A stretch of DNA of 35,556 bases from an uncultured Lachnospiraceae bacterium (GTDB taxonomy: Bacteria > Bacillota > Clostridia > Lachnospirales > Lachnospiraceae): positions 1-35,556 of the forward strand of contig CANRMH010000004.1 in assembly GCA_947631695.1 (NCBI GenBank), written 5' to 3'. Positions 26,735-35,556 of the stretch are shown here, in pieces. The notes below the pieces were generated by a model. It was not told where the DNA came from and did not search any database. It worked only from the letters and a program-made list of their open reading frames with translations. A program made the position numbers and the translations under genes. Position 1 is the stretch's first letter; every line of letters begins with the position of its first letter.

Positions 26735-28471
26735 CTACAACATCTGATCGATCATTGCCAGAACTTCTTTTCCAAGTTTTTCCGATTTTGCATCGGCGTC
26801 CTCAAGGGATTGTCCCTTAATTCCATAATAAAATTTGACTTTCGGCTCCGTTCCGGACGGCCTCACGCACAGCCACGCGTCGTCCGTCAGTTCGTAATAC
26901 AGCACGTTTGACTTGGGAAGCCCGGTCCCGCCCGTTTCGTTCGTTGCGAGATCCTTCACCGTGCCGTCCTGATAGTCCCTCACTTTCAGAACCTGATATC
27001 CGCCCACCTCTGTCGGAGGATTCTTTCTCAGAGTTTCAAGGATCTCCTGAATCTTCTGAAGTCCCTCGATCCCTTTCAGGGTGATGGACTGAACCGCGTC
27101 TTTATAGTATCCGTATTTTTCATACAGATCCAGCATCGCGTCCCAGAGCGTCTTTCCCTGCGTCCTGTAATATGCCGCCGCCTCGCAAAGCGCCATCGTC
27201 GCGACGATCGCGTCCTTGTCCCTTGCATGGGTTCCGATCAGGCATCCGTAGCTCTCCTCAAATCCGAACAAATACTGACCCTTTCCGCTTGTCTCAAACC
27301 CGAGAATCTGCTGTCCGATAAATTTGAATCCCGTCAGCACTTCGATCAGTCCGACCCCGTATTCCTTTGCGATAGCGTCCGCCAGATTGGAAGTAACGAT
27401 AGTTTTAATCAAATAGCCGTCCTCAGGAAGGCTTCCGCTGACCGCCAGGCGCTGTCCGATCTCATAGTCCGCCAGCAGGCAGCCGGACATATTTCCTGTC
27501 AGCACCTTGTACTCGCCGGATTTCGTATCTTTCACGTACACACCCAGACGATCCGCGTCCGGATCGGTCGCGAGTATCAGGTCCGCGTCCACCTCTTTGG
27601 CCAGCTTGAGGCCTAGTTCAAACGCTTCCGCCGCCTCCGGATTCGGATAAGATACGGTCGGGAATTCTCCGTCCGGAAGTTCCTGCTCCTTCACAACATA
27701 TACGTTTTCAAAGCCAAGCTCTCCAAGCACCCGCCTCGCAGGGATATTGCCGGTTCCATGCAGGGGGCTGTACACGATCTTCAGTTCCTTTTTCACCGCG
27801 TCGATCGCATCCTGATGAATGACCTGCGTCTTCAGCTGCGCGATATAGCTGTCGTCAATCTCCGCGCCGATCACTTTGTACAGGCCCGCCGCCTTCGCTT
27901 CCTCAAGCCCCATGGTCTTCACGGTATTATAATCCGTCACCGCTTTCACTTCATCCATGATCCCCTTATCGTGGGGCGGCGTAATCTGGGCGCCGTCCTC
28001 CCAGTACACCTTGTATCCGTTATACTCCGGCGGATTGTGGCTCGCCGTGATATTGATACCCGCAGCGCAGCCAAGCTCGCGCACCGCATAGGACAGCTCC
28101 GGCGTAGGACGCAGAGACTCAAACACATAGGCTCTGATCCCGTTCGCTCCCAGGCAAAGTGCCGCCTCGTCCGCAAATTCAGGCGACATGCGGCGGGAAT
28201 CATAAGCGATCGCCACTCCCTTATCCTGCATTCCCTTTTTGAGAATATAGTTCGCCAGTCCCTGTGTCGCTTTCCTCACCGTATAAATATTCAAGCGGTT
28301 GGTTCCGGCACCGATCACACCGCGAAGTCCCGCCGTGCCGAATTCCAGATCTTTGTAGAAACGCTCTTTGATCTCATTCTCGTCGTCCGCGATCTTCTTA
28401 AGCTCCGCCTTTGTATCGGCATCAAAATATGGATCGGACAACCATTCCTCGTACTTTTCACGATACTCCAT
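26735..28471 (-). CDS. pgcA: Phosphoglucomutase/phosphomannomutase family phosphosugar mutase
   Basis: 578 aa ORF with LEFGTAGLRGVIGAGTNRLNIYTV, GINITASHNPPEYNGYKVYWEDGAQ, ATDPDADRLGV, FGFEESYGCL, CVRPSGTEPKVKFY. Confidence 0.93.
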   Translation of the reverse strand: MEYREKYEEWLSDPYFDADTKAELKKIADDENEIKERFYKDLEFGTAGLRGVIGAGTNRLNIYTVRKATQGLANYILKKGMQDKGVAIAYDSRRMSPEFADEAALCLGANGIRAYVFESLRPTPELSYAVRELGCAAGINITASHNPPEYNGYKVYWEDGAQITPPHDKGIMDEVKAVTDYNTVKTMGLEEAKAAGLYKVIGAEIDDSYIAQLKTQVIHQDAIDAVKKELKIVYSPLHGTGNIPARRVLGELGFENVYVVKEQELPDGEFPTVSYPNPEAAEAFELGLKLAKEVDADLILATDPDADRLGVYVKDTKSGEYKVLTGNMSGCLLADYEIGQRLAVSGSLPEDGYLIKTIVTSNLADAIAKEYGVGLIEVLTGFKFIGQQILGFETSGKGQYLFGFEESYGCLIGTHARDKDAIVATMALCEAAAYYRTQGKTLWDAMLDLYEKYGYYKDAVQSITLKGIEGLQKIQEILETLRKNPPTEVGGYQVLKVRDYQDGTVKDLATNETGGTGLPKSNVLYYELTDDAWLCVRPSGTEPKVKFYYGIKGQSLEDADAKSEKLGKEVLAMIDQML

Positions 28472-28523
28472 TCTTTATACCTCCTGTACTGTATATCTGA
28501 TGATTCTATTATACACCAGGATT

Positions 28524-29510
28524 TTACAAATGAAAAGCAAATATATGTTCCAAAAATCTTCTCTTTTCTTTTGTCTGGCATATTGCCAGCTTCAGCTTCT
28601 CCACATTTTTTTCCGGGATCCACGCCTTGTTGGACCGATAATATGTATCGCAGATCTTCCAGAATTTTTCCGGATAGATCAGCCGCAGCTTCAGATAGGT
28701 TACTTCCGCTTCCGACAATGGACACAGCGCGCTGTACGCGTTGAGCATATGGTCGCCGAGCTTTCGGTTCCAGTCGTGCTTCTCCATTGCCTTTCTGAGA
28801 AAATAATACAGATCTTTCATCTGGATATCATACCGGAACCTCTCAAAATTTGTGGTGGCGATCCCGTCCGGCGTCATCAAAACATTGTGGTAGTTGTAAT
28901 CGCCGTGTACCAGCTTTCTCTCCTTCACACTGTCCTCGTACAGCTGTTCACAGTCAAACTCATCCAGTCCGGAGAGCGCCGCCTGCGCCCACTCATACAT
29001 TTCATCGAACGATGCCAGAAACGCCAGCTCAAATTTCCCTTTCGGAGCCTGCTCCCGGATAAATTTCCGGATTTTTTTCATCTCCCTGTTATGGCTTACA
29101 TACTCTTCTTTCAGAGGGACTCCGGCGCCGGCGGCGTCCTCCGTCTCCAGCCGCATCATCCGATGCAGATTGGCCAGATTTTTGGCCGCCTCCATTACTT
29201 CCCCGCTCTTGCGGACGTCGCATTCCCGCCCGTGAAACCAGTATTTCAGCACGTAGCGGACGCCTTCTTCCGACGTGCTGATATACTCCCCGTCTCTGTT
29301 TGCAACAAACTGATCCACATTCGCATAGCCCTGCTGTCTGAGATGTTCGTACAGCTTATACAATGCAGGAAGCCGTTTCCCGGATATTCCCGCTTCCCTC
29401 AGCAAAAGAAATCCCTGGTCTGTATCACAAAAAAACGCACCCCTCGTTTTCCGGGTGCTCTTGACATTAATTGGATATTGTTCTAATATCGCTAATTCAT
29501 AATCCTGCAT
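28524..29510 (-). CDS. CotS family spore coat protein / aminoglycoside-phosphotransferase-like kinase fold
   Basis: ORF track begins at an upstream GTG (29525). The ATG at 29510 with CAGGGGATTGCTATG is the likelier start. Motifs GVRYVLKYWFHGRECDVR, KLVHGDYNYHNVLM, IATTNFERFRYDIQMKDLYYFLRKAM. Confidence 0.85.
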   Translation of the reverse strand: MQDYELAILEQYPINVKSTRKTRGAFFCDTDQGFLLLREAGISGKRLPALYKLYEHLRQQGYANVDQFVANRDGEYISTSEEGVRYVLKYWFHGRECDVRKSGEVMEAAKNLANLHRMMRLETEDAAGAGVPLKEEYVSHNREMKKIRKFIREQAPKGKFELAFLASFDEMYEWAQAALSGLDEFDCEQLYEDSVKERKLVHGDYNYHNVLMTPDGIATTNFERFRYDIQMKDLYYFLRKAMEKHDWNRKLGDHMLNAYSALCPLSEAEVTYLKLRLIYPEKFWKICDTYYRSNKAWIPEKNVEKLKLAICQTKEKRRFLEHIFAFHL

Positions 29511-29513
29511 AGC

Positions 29514-29566
29514 AATCCCCTGCACTTTACATTACATGTTCTTTTTAATGTATGTGGCAGGGGATT
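29514..29566 (-). promoter_or_regulatory. Leader hairpin that could mask the RBS of the CotS-like gene
   Basis: Minus strand AATCCCCTGC ... GCAGGGGATT (10-bp perfect arms, plus 29514-29523 / 29557-29566 coordinates) with inner ACATT/AATGT pairing. The 3' arm includes the AGGGGA RBS before the ATG at 29510. Confidence 0.5.
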
Positions 29567-29569
29567 AGA

Positions 29570-30907
29570 TTATTCTCTCTTCAAAAAATACTTTATCAAT
29601 TCCTCTTTGGAATTTCTTTCCGGTTCCTCCAGGACCAGTTCGAGCATGGATTCCAGCATCCTGCCGATCTCCCTGCCCGGCTTCATGCCCGCCTCGATGA
29701 GATCTTTTCCGGAAACCGCAAGATCCTTCAGAGCCACGCACTCCCCACGGTTCAGGATCTCCCTGTAGATCCGTTCGACTTCGCCGATGTTCTCAAGCTT
29801 TTCCTCCCTTAAATATGAACTCTGCGCCATCACATCCGCCCGTCTCACCTCGAGATACATCGGGAACAGTTCCTCCCCGATCCGGTTCACGGCGCGCCTT
29901 ACGTACTTCGGCTGTGCCGGCATACGGTAATCATGGTATCTCACCAGCCTGGTCACCCTGTGTACGGTATCGTTGTCAAACTTCAGGCGCCGCAGAATTT
30001 CCCGGGCAATTTCTTCGCTCTTTGCAGCGTGCTTCTTAAAATGGGCCACTCCCTGTCCGTCTGTCGTTTTCATCGCCGGTTTCCCCATATCGTGAAGAAG
30101 CATCGTAAGCCTCAGCACTTTGTCCGGCCGGATCTGCGCAAGCGCATGAAGCGTATGCTCTCCCACGCTGTACATGTAATGGGGAGTTTCCTGTTCAGTT
30201 CTCATCAACAGATCAAACTCCGGAAGAAACTGTTCGGTGACGCCCAGTTCATACGCGGTCCGCAGAAGATCCGGAGACGGGGACGTCAGTATCTTCACAA
30301 GTTCCGTCTGGATCCGCTCCGCGCTGATTTTTCCAAGACTGGAAGCAAGTGTCCTCATTCCCTCCCGCGTCTCTTCTCCGATCCGGAATCCCAGCTGCGC
30401 CGCAAAGCGCACGCCGCGAAGGATCCTTAGAGCGTCCTCCGAAAACCGCTCCCGGGCGTCCCCTACGCAGCGGATGACCCCGTCCTCCAGATCCTTCCGG
30501 CCTCCGAAAATGTCTACCAGGCCATCCTCCTCATTGTAAGCCATCGCGTTGATAGTGAAATCCCTGCGGAGAAGATCGTCCCTCAGGTTCCGGGTGAAGG
30601 TCACCTCCACGGGATGCCTTGCGTCCCGGTATTCCCCGTCGATCCGGTAGGTCGTGACCTCGAAGCTTTCTCCCTGAAGAAGCACCGTTACCGTCCCGTG
30701 TTCGATCCCGGTATCCACCGTCCGCGCGAACAGCGCCTTCGTGTCTTCCGGCGTCGCCGACGTCGTGACGTCCCAGTCCTCCGGCGTCCTCCCGAGCAAA
30801 GAATCGCGCACGCAGCCTCCCACCGCGTACGCCTCGTACCCGTGTTCTTTCAGCGTCTGTATGATATAACGAACCTTTTCCGGTAATTGTATTTGAAAGT
30901 TATGCAA
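29570..30907 (-). CDS. cca: CCA tRNA nucleotidyltransferase
   Basis: 445 aa ORF with AYAVGGCVRDSLLGRTPEDWDVTTSATPE, RRDFTINAMAYNEEDGLVDIFGGRKDLEDGVIRCVGDARERFSEDALRILRGVRFAAQLGF, and HD domain LLHDMGKP. Confidence 0.95.
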   Translation of the reverse strand: MHNFQIQLPEKVRYIIQTLKEHGYEAYAVGGCVRDSLLGRTPEDWDVTTSATPEDTKALFARTVDTGIEHGTVTVLLQGESFEVTTYRIDGEYRDARHPVEVTFTRNLRDDLLRRDFTINAMAYNEEDGLVDIFGGRKDLEDGVIRCVGDARERFSEDALRILRGVRFAAQLGFRIGEETREGMRTLASSLGKISAERIQTELVKILTSPSPDLLRTAYELGVTEQFLPEFDLLMRTEQETPHYMYSVGEHTLHALAQIRPDKVLRLTMLLHDMGKPAMKTTDGQGVAHFKKHAAKSEEIAREILRRLKFDNDTVHRVTRLVRYHDYRMPAQPKYVRRAVNRIGEELFPMYLEVRRADVMAQSSYLREEKLENIGEVERIYREILNRGECVALKDLAVSGKDLIEAGMKPGREIGRMLESMLELVLEEPERNSKEELIKYFLKRE

Positions 30908-30924
30908 ACTACGCGCCTCCGTTG

Positions 30925-32928
30925 TCAGAGTATAATATCATCCACCTTATTATAATCGGTCAGGCTGTAAGCTTCAATAACATTTCCTTTCACAACGTAC
31001 AAAATATTTCCGATATAAACCCCGCGGGCCGCGCGGTATCCGCCTCCGTTCACCTTCTCCCGCATCCGGCAGGTGAATCCGTCTTCCCCGTCGTAGCTGA
31101 ACACATAGTAGGACTCGCCGCGGTCGTTATACCCGGAAAAACCGATCAGGTTCTTCTCCGGGTCGATCAGCACCGATTTATAATCATAGAGCGCGTCCGT
31201 AGAGTAGATCTCTTCGGCAAGATATTTGTCCCTCTCCTTCACGTCCGTGTTGTCGCTGATATCGAACATGGACAATTTAATGCAGCTTGTGACCCCGCTC
31301 TCCTCGTCCGCGTCCATCCCGATCCCCAGGAGCTGATTCCCGCCGTAGTAGTGCAGATACTCCGAAAATCCGGGAATCTTCAGCTCTCCCAGGATCTTCG
31401 GGTCCTCCGGGTCGGACAGATCCACGGAGAACAGCGGATCCGTCTCGCGGAAGGTCACAAAGTACGCGGTATCTCCCATGAACCTCGCGGAATACACCCT
31501 CTCGTCCTCCGCCAGTCCCTCGATCGCGCCGATCTGCCGCAGGTCGGAATCCAGCACATAGACCGCGTTCGCCTCGTTCCCGGAAGTGACCACCCTGAGA
31601 TTTCCGCCGTACTCGTCGATGGAGAAGGAATCCTCAATCCATCCCTTCACTTCTCCCTGTGCGGCCTCCTTGATCCTTCCGTTCTGATAGCTCAGCTTCC
31701 GGATGTTCGTGGTCACACTTTTTCCGTCGTCTCCCCAGTCCGATTCATACCAGTAGACCGACTGGCCGCTCACATACAGGGATCCTCCGTTCGTCAGGAT
31801 CGCCTTGCTGTCCGCCGCCACGCCGGGAGTGCCAAGTCCCACGGATGTCACGATCTCATACATGTAAGCCGCATCCCCCTGCGGCAGGCAGATATCGTCC
31901 CCGGCGACGAGTTCTCCGTCCACCAGCGGGATATAGTTCAGCGGTTCCGGCGTCTCCCCTTCCTTCGGAGTCGGAATGCCGCCCACAGAGTAATCGCTGA
32001 ACACGTACACGAAGCTTCCCGACAGCCGGGAGGACGTATAGTATCCGCTCTGGCTCACATCCCCGAGTTTCGTGGGATTCCCCGGATCCGTCACATCATA
32101 GGTCGTCACCCTGGTATAATCCGTGCTTTTCGTGATCTGCTCCTTTGAGGCTTTTCCCCCGAGATCCGTGTCCAGCAGAGCCGTGATCGGACTTGCGCCC
32201 GCGCCGCTGATCACCACCACTTTCCCGTCCGTCACGTAGAATTCGCAGATCTCCTCCTCCTTCTCCGCCGGGATCGACGCCGCCCGGCGCATCCCGCCCT
32301 CGGTGTCCACGACAGAGATCTCGCTCCCGTCGTCCGCGAGGGTGTACAGATAGCGCCCGTCCGTCTTCACGATATCCGCCTCGTCCACCCCTTCCTGCCG
32401 CACGTTTGTGGAAGAGTAGCCGCCGCTCTCCGCCGTCCGCGCCATGTCGCCCGCGGCCATATTTGTCGCCGTATCCATCGCCGCGCTCTCAGTTTCCATC
32501 GCGGCATCCGCCGTCTCAGCCGTGTCGGACGTAAATCCTCTCACTCCTTCGCCATTCTGAAATGCCATCAGGCATGCGTAGGCCTGCTTATAGACCTCTG
32601 CGCTCCCGGTGTTCTTCCTTCCTCCGTCTGGCCCGTCATCCGACGTATCTTCCGGCTCCTCCGCCGTGTCGGCTGTCGCATCTGAACTGCTCCCGTTCTG
32701 CGCCCACTTTCCCGCCTTCTTAAGTCCGGCAAACAGTCCTCCCGTACAGACCAGGACCAGGCAGGCCGCGGCGGCAGCCGTCAAAAATTTCCGGAAAGCC
32801 AGACGTTTTTCTCTCCTTCTCTCTTCCAAAAGCCGCTCGATCCGATCCGGCTCCAGCGTCTCCGGAATCTCAATATATTCTGTCTCCAGACGAATCTGTT
32901 CGATCGTACCCTTCTCCCTTGCATCCAT
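30925..32928 (-). CDS. Membrane-anchored protein with C-terminal beta-propeller domain (candidate anti-sigma partner)
   Basis: From ATG 32928: MDAREKGTIEQIRLETEYIEIPETLEPDRIERLLEERRREKRLAFRKFLTAAAAACLVLVCTGGLFAGL (cytoplasmic segment plus TM), then propeller-like sequence STNVRQEGVDEADIVKTDGRYLYTL. Starts right after the sigma factor stop. Confidence 0.85.
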   Translation of the reverse strand: MDAREKGTIEQIRLETEYIEIPETLEPDRIERLLEERRREKRLAFRKFLTAAAAACLVLVCTGGLFAGLKKAGKWAQNGSSSDATADTAEEPEDTSDDGPDGGRKNTGSAEVYKQAYACLMAFQNGEGVRGFTSDTAETADAAMETESAAMDTATNMAAGDMARTAESGGYSSTNVRQEGVDEADIVKTDGRYLYTLADDGSEISVVDTEGGMRRAASIPAEKEEEICEFYVTDGKVVVISGAGASPITALLDTDLGGKASKEQITKSTDYTRVTTYDVTDPGNPTKLGDVSQSGYYTSSRLSGSFVYVFSDYSVGGIPTPKEGETPEPLNYIPLVDGELVAGDDICLPQGDAAYMYEIVTSVGLGTPGVAADSKAILTNGGSLYVSGQSVYWYESDWGDDGKSVTTNIRKLSYQNGRIKEAAQGEVKGWIEDSFSIDEYGGNLRVVTSGNEANAVYVLDSDLRQIGAIEGLAEDERVYSARFMGDTAYFVTFRETDPLFSVDLSDPEDPKILGELKIPGFSEYLHYYGGNQLLGIGMDADEESGVTSCIKLSMFDISDNTDVKERDKYLAEEIYSTDALYDYKSVLIDPEKNLIGFSGYNDRGESYYVFSYDGEDGFTCRMREKVNGGGYRAARGVYIGNILYVVKGNVIEAYSLTDYNKVDDIIL

Positions 32929-32929
32929 T

Positions 32930-33451
32930 TTAATTCCCCTTTCCTGCAATACCAGACGTATCATTCAAAGCCAGATTCATTTTCATCAGCGCGCGGCTTC
33001 TCTTGGAGCGCACCGTGCCGTCTTTCATGCGCAGCATCTGCGCGATCTCACGGCTTCGGTATCCGCCGAACACCGACAGTCCCACGATCATCTGTTCCTC
33101 CCGGGACAGTTCTGCCAGCGCGTGCTTCAAGTCGATCGACAGGTCGCACTGCTGCCCCTCATACCGTCTGGCCTCCTGTGCGGCAAATACTTCACCGATA
33201 TCCTCCACGCTCTGCTCACGGCCTGCGCGCTTCAGTTTCCTCCTGCAGGTATTTGCCAGGATCGTAAAAATCCAGCTGCGGAAGGAATCTCTGCTCCGGA
33301 GGGACGATATGTGTTCGTACGCGTTCAGCACGGCCTCGCTGACGGCGTCCTCCGCGTCGTGAGGATTTTTCAGGACGCACAGTGCGTACCTGTACAGGTC
33401 CCTGCAGACCTGCCCATACATTCCCGCAAATTCTTTCGCGTCACATTTCAT
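32930..33451 (-). CDS. ECF-type RNA polymerase sigma factor
   Basis: 173 aa ORF with region 2 YRYALCVLKNPHDAEDAVSEAVLNAYEHISSLRSRDSFRSWIFTILANTCRRKLK and region 4 LSREEQMIVGLSVFGGYRSREIAQMLRMKDGTVRSKRSRALMKM. Confidence 0.93.
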   Translation of the reverse strand: MKCDAKEFAGMYGQVCRDLYRYALCVLKNPHDAEDAVSEAVLNAYEHISSLRSRDSFRSWIFTILANTCRRKLKRAGREQSVEDIGEVFAAQEARRYEGQQCDLSIDLKHALAELSREEQMIVGLSVFGGYRSREIAQMLRMKDGTVRSKRSRALMKMNLALNDTSGIAGKGN

Positions 33452-33614
33452 CTGTCACCCCTCCCTCAGGAATTCCTTTTATAATAAGAGCCCCAAAAGG
33501 GGCCAAGTGTTGCACGGGAAATTGATAATACACATTTTTATAGCGAAAAACAACGCGATTTTCACAAAAAACCAGCGAATATTTCATTTCTTTTCACATT
33601 TTTCCTGCAAAAAA

Positions 33615-33640
33615 TCCTCCCTCTCAGCCGAGAGGGAGGA
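33615..33640 (-). terminator. Rho-independent terminator of the hydratase gene
   Basis: TCCTCCCTCTC agcc GAGAGGGAGGA (11-bp perfect stem), followed on the minus strand by ATTTTTTGC. Confidence 0.9.
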
Positions 33641-33652
33641 CTGCTGCATTTC

Positions 33653-35551
33653 CTACCCTTTATAATAATTGATGAGGCATCCCTTCAGGATGATCTCCCG
33701 CTCCGCGTCCGTCAGGTCCCCGAGCGTGAACGAAAGTTCCTTCCACTCGTCGCCCACGACGTAAGCGCGGATCACATCCGCCTTCTCCTCCACTGCTTTG
33801 CGGATCCCCGGAACGAAGATATAATCGCCGTTCTCAAAGCTCAGGTGTTCGTGATCTTCAGCGGTCAAAAACGGAAGCATTCCCCAGTTGATCAGGTTGG
33901 AGCGGTATCTCTTCGTCGCGTACTCGTTCGCGATGTTCGCCCAGCCGCCAAGTACTTTCTGGCAGGACGCCGCCTGTTCCCTCGCGGAGCCGTCACCCGG
34001 CTTCACCGCAAAGATCGTGCTGCCCACGCCGATATTGCCCCTGCCGGCCTCCGGAACGTGTTCCTGAATCTTCGCCATCACGGGCTTTAATTCCTCCAGC
34101 GCATCCAGCGGACACTGTCCCGCCTCGATGGCCTTCTGGGCTTTCTGCACTTCCTTCGCGCGCCCCACATACGCCGGATCCTTCCTGGAAAGGGCGAACT
34201 CCGCCAGCCCCAGCGGGTTAGAACGGTAGGAGGACGTCTCGCCGGACGGGATCAGCTCGTCCGTCGTGGTGACCGGATCGTGGATCTCGGAGACCACCTT
34301 CAGCACCAGGTTCTCCGCAAGCGCGGACATCTCCGGCCAGTCTTTGATGTTCGGCCCAAACTGGATCTCCACGGACGGATCCGCAATCCCCTTGCTGTCG
34401 AACACCCGGTTCGCATAGATATTCTTATCAAAATGGTACTTCCGCCCCGTATACTCTACATCCATCTCCGTGGCCGCCGTCAAAAAGCCCCTGTTCGCCG
34501 CCGTCGCCGCGATCGAGCGCGCGTCCATCAGCGCCACCGACGCGATCTGTCCGCTCTGCAGCTTGGAACCCTCGCGGTTCGGGAAGTTCCTGGTGGAATG
34601 GCGGATCGAGAATGCGTTGTTGGCCGGCGTATCCCCCGCGCCGAAGCACGGACCACAGAACGCCGTCTTCACGATCGCGCCGGAGGCCAGAAGATCCGCC
34701 GCCGCGCCGTTCTTCACCAGTTCCAGGTACACCGGCGTACTCGCCGGATAAACGCTAAGTGTGAAGGCGTCGGAGCCAATATATCTTCCTCTCATAATGT
34801 CCGCCGCCGCGCAGATATTTTCAAATCCGCCGCCCGCGCAGCCCGCGATGATCCCCTGATCGACATACAGCTTTCCGTCCACGATCTTGCTCTGAAGCGA
34901 ATAGTCCACCGCGCCGTCCAGGCTGACCAGCGCTTTCTGCTCCACATCGTGCAGGACGTCCGTCAGATTTGCCTTCACCTCGTCGATCGTATACACGTTG
35001 GACGGATGGAAGGGCATCGCGATCATCGGACGGATCTCGCTCAGATTCACATACACCATCCCGTCATAGTAGGCAACGCTGCCGGGATTCAGTTCCTTAT
35101 AATCCTCCTCGCGCCCATGGATCTCATAGAATTCGCGGATCTTCTCATCCGTCTTCCAGATGGAGGACAGGCAGGTCGTCTCCGTGGTCATCACATCAAC
35201 GCCGATCCGGAAATCCGCGCTCAGTTTCTCCACGCCCGGGCCGACAAACTCCATTACCTTATTATTCACATAGCCGTTCGCAAATGTCGCTCCGATGATC
35301 GCCAGCGCCACATCCTGAGGGCCGACGCCCCTCACCGGCTCCCCGTCCAGATAGATCGCGACAACTCCCGGCATCTTGATGTCATAGGTCTTATTCAGCA
35401 GCTGCTTCACCAGCTCCGGTCCGCCCTCGCCCATCGCCATCGTTCCGAGCGCGCCGTAGCGTGTATGGCTGTCGGAGCCGAGGATCATCTTTCCTCCCCC
35501 CGCCAGCATCTCGCGGGCATACTGATGAATGACCGCCTGGTGCGGCGGCAC
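33653..35551 (-). CDS. Aconitase-family hydratase (5' end of gene lies outside the window)
   Basis: ORF reaches the window edge. [114 protein letters not shown]. Confidence 0.88.
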   Translation of the reverse strand: MPPHQAVIHQYAREMLAGGGKMILGSDSHTRYGALGTMAMGEGGPELVKQLLNKTYDIKMPGVVAIYLDGEPVRGVGPQDVALAIIGATFANGYVNNKVMEFVGPGVEKLSADFRIGVDVMTTETTCLSSIWKTDEKIREFYEIHGREEDYKELNPGSVAYYDGMVYVNLSEIRPMIAMPFHPSNVYTIDEVKANLTDVLHDVEQKALVSLDGAVDYSLQSKIVDGKLYVDQGIIAGCAGGGFENICAAADIMRGRYIGSDAFTLSVYPASTPVYLELVKNGAAADLLASGAIVKTAFCGPCFGAGDTPANNAFSIRHSTRNFPNREGSKLQSGQIASVALMDARSIAATAANRGFLTAATEMDVEYTGRKYHFDKNIYANRVFDSKGIADPSVEIQFGPNIKDWPEMSALAENLVLKVVSEIHDPVTTTDELIPSGETSSYRSNPLGLAEFALSRKDPAYVGRAKEVQKAQKAIEAGQCPLDALEELKPVMAKIQEHVPEAGRGNIGVGSTIFAVKPGDGSAREQAASCQKVLGGWANIANEYATKRYRSNLINWGMLPFLTAEDHEHLSFENGDYIFVPGIRKAVEEKADVIRAYVVGDEWKELSFTLGDLTDAEREIILKGCLINYYKG

Positions 35552-35556
35552 GTACA

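Noticed and set aside
33653-35551. Window-edge hydratase considered as an N-terminally truncated gene
   Set aside because: The open frame continues to the edge and starts mid-domain, so this is an artefact of the window boundary and not evidence of truncation.

Overview
The window looks like a chromosomal segment of a spore-forming Firmicute, probably Lachnospiraceae/Clostridia. This placement is inferred from gene content and protein style. Nearly all genes are on the minus strand. From left to right: (1) an envelope cluster: a secreted SLH-anchored phosphoesterase with two LamG-like domains, CvpA, a DUF5711-like propeller protein and a LysM protein; (2) a split transketolase plus a transaldolase-like/fructose-6-phosphate aldolase; (3) recR, a YbaB/EbfC gene, dnaX and pfkA; (4) plus-strand map; (5) a small accessory block with a degenerate AbrB/PIN toxin-antitoxin, a small membrane protein, and a divergent Ser/Thr kinase and HTH pair; (6) GH13, ftsH, tilS, spoIIE, divIC, yabQ, yabP, rqcP and hup, in conserved sporulation/division order; (7) a phosphosugar mutase, a CotS-like gene, cca, an ECF sigma factor with a membrane beta-propeller partner, and a truncated aconitase-family hydratase. 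The strongest anomalies are: an in-frame TAA at codon 22 of the transketolase N-terminal subunit; a possible catalytically dead MPN/JAB-like domain in the LysM protein; the divergent kinase/HTH pair; a PIN toxin lacking its N-terminal catalytic half; and a hairpin that would cover the CotS-like gene's ribosome-binding site. I found no clear CRISPR array, rRNA, tRNA or transposase. All homology calls are by eye, with no database search.
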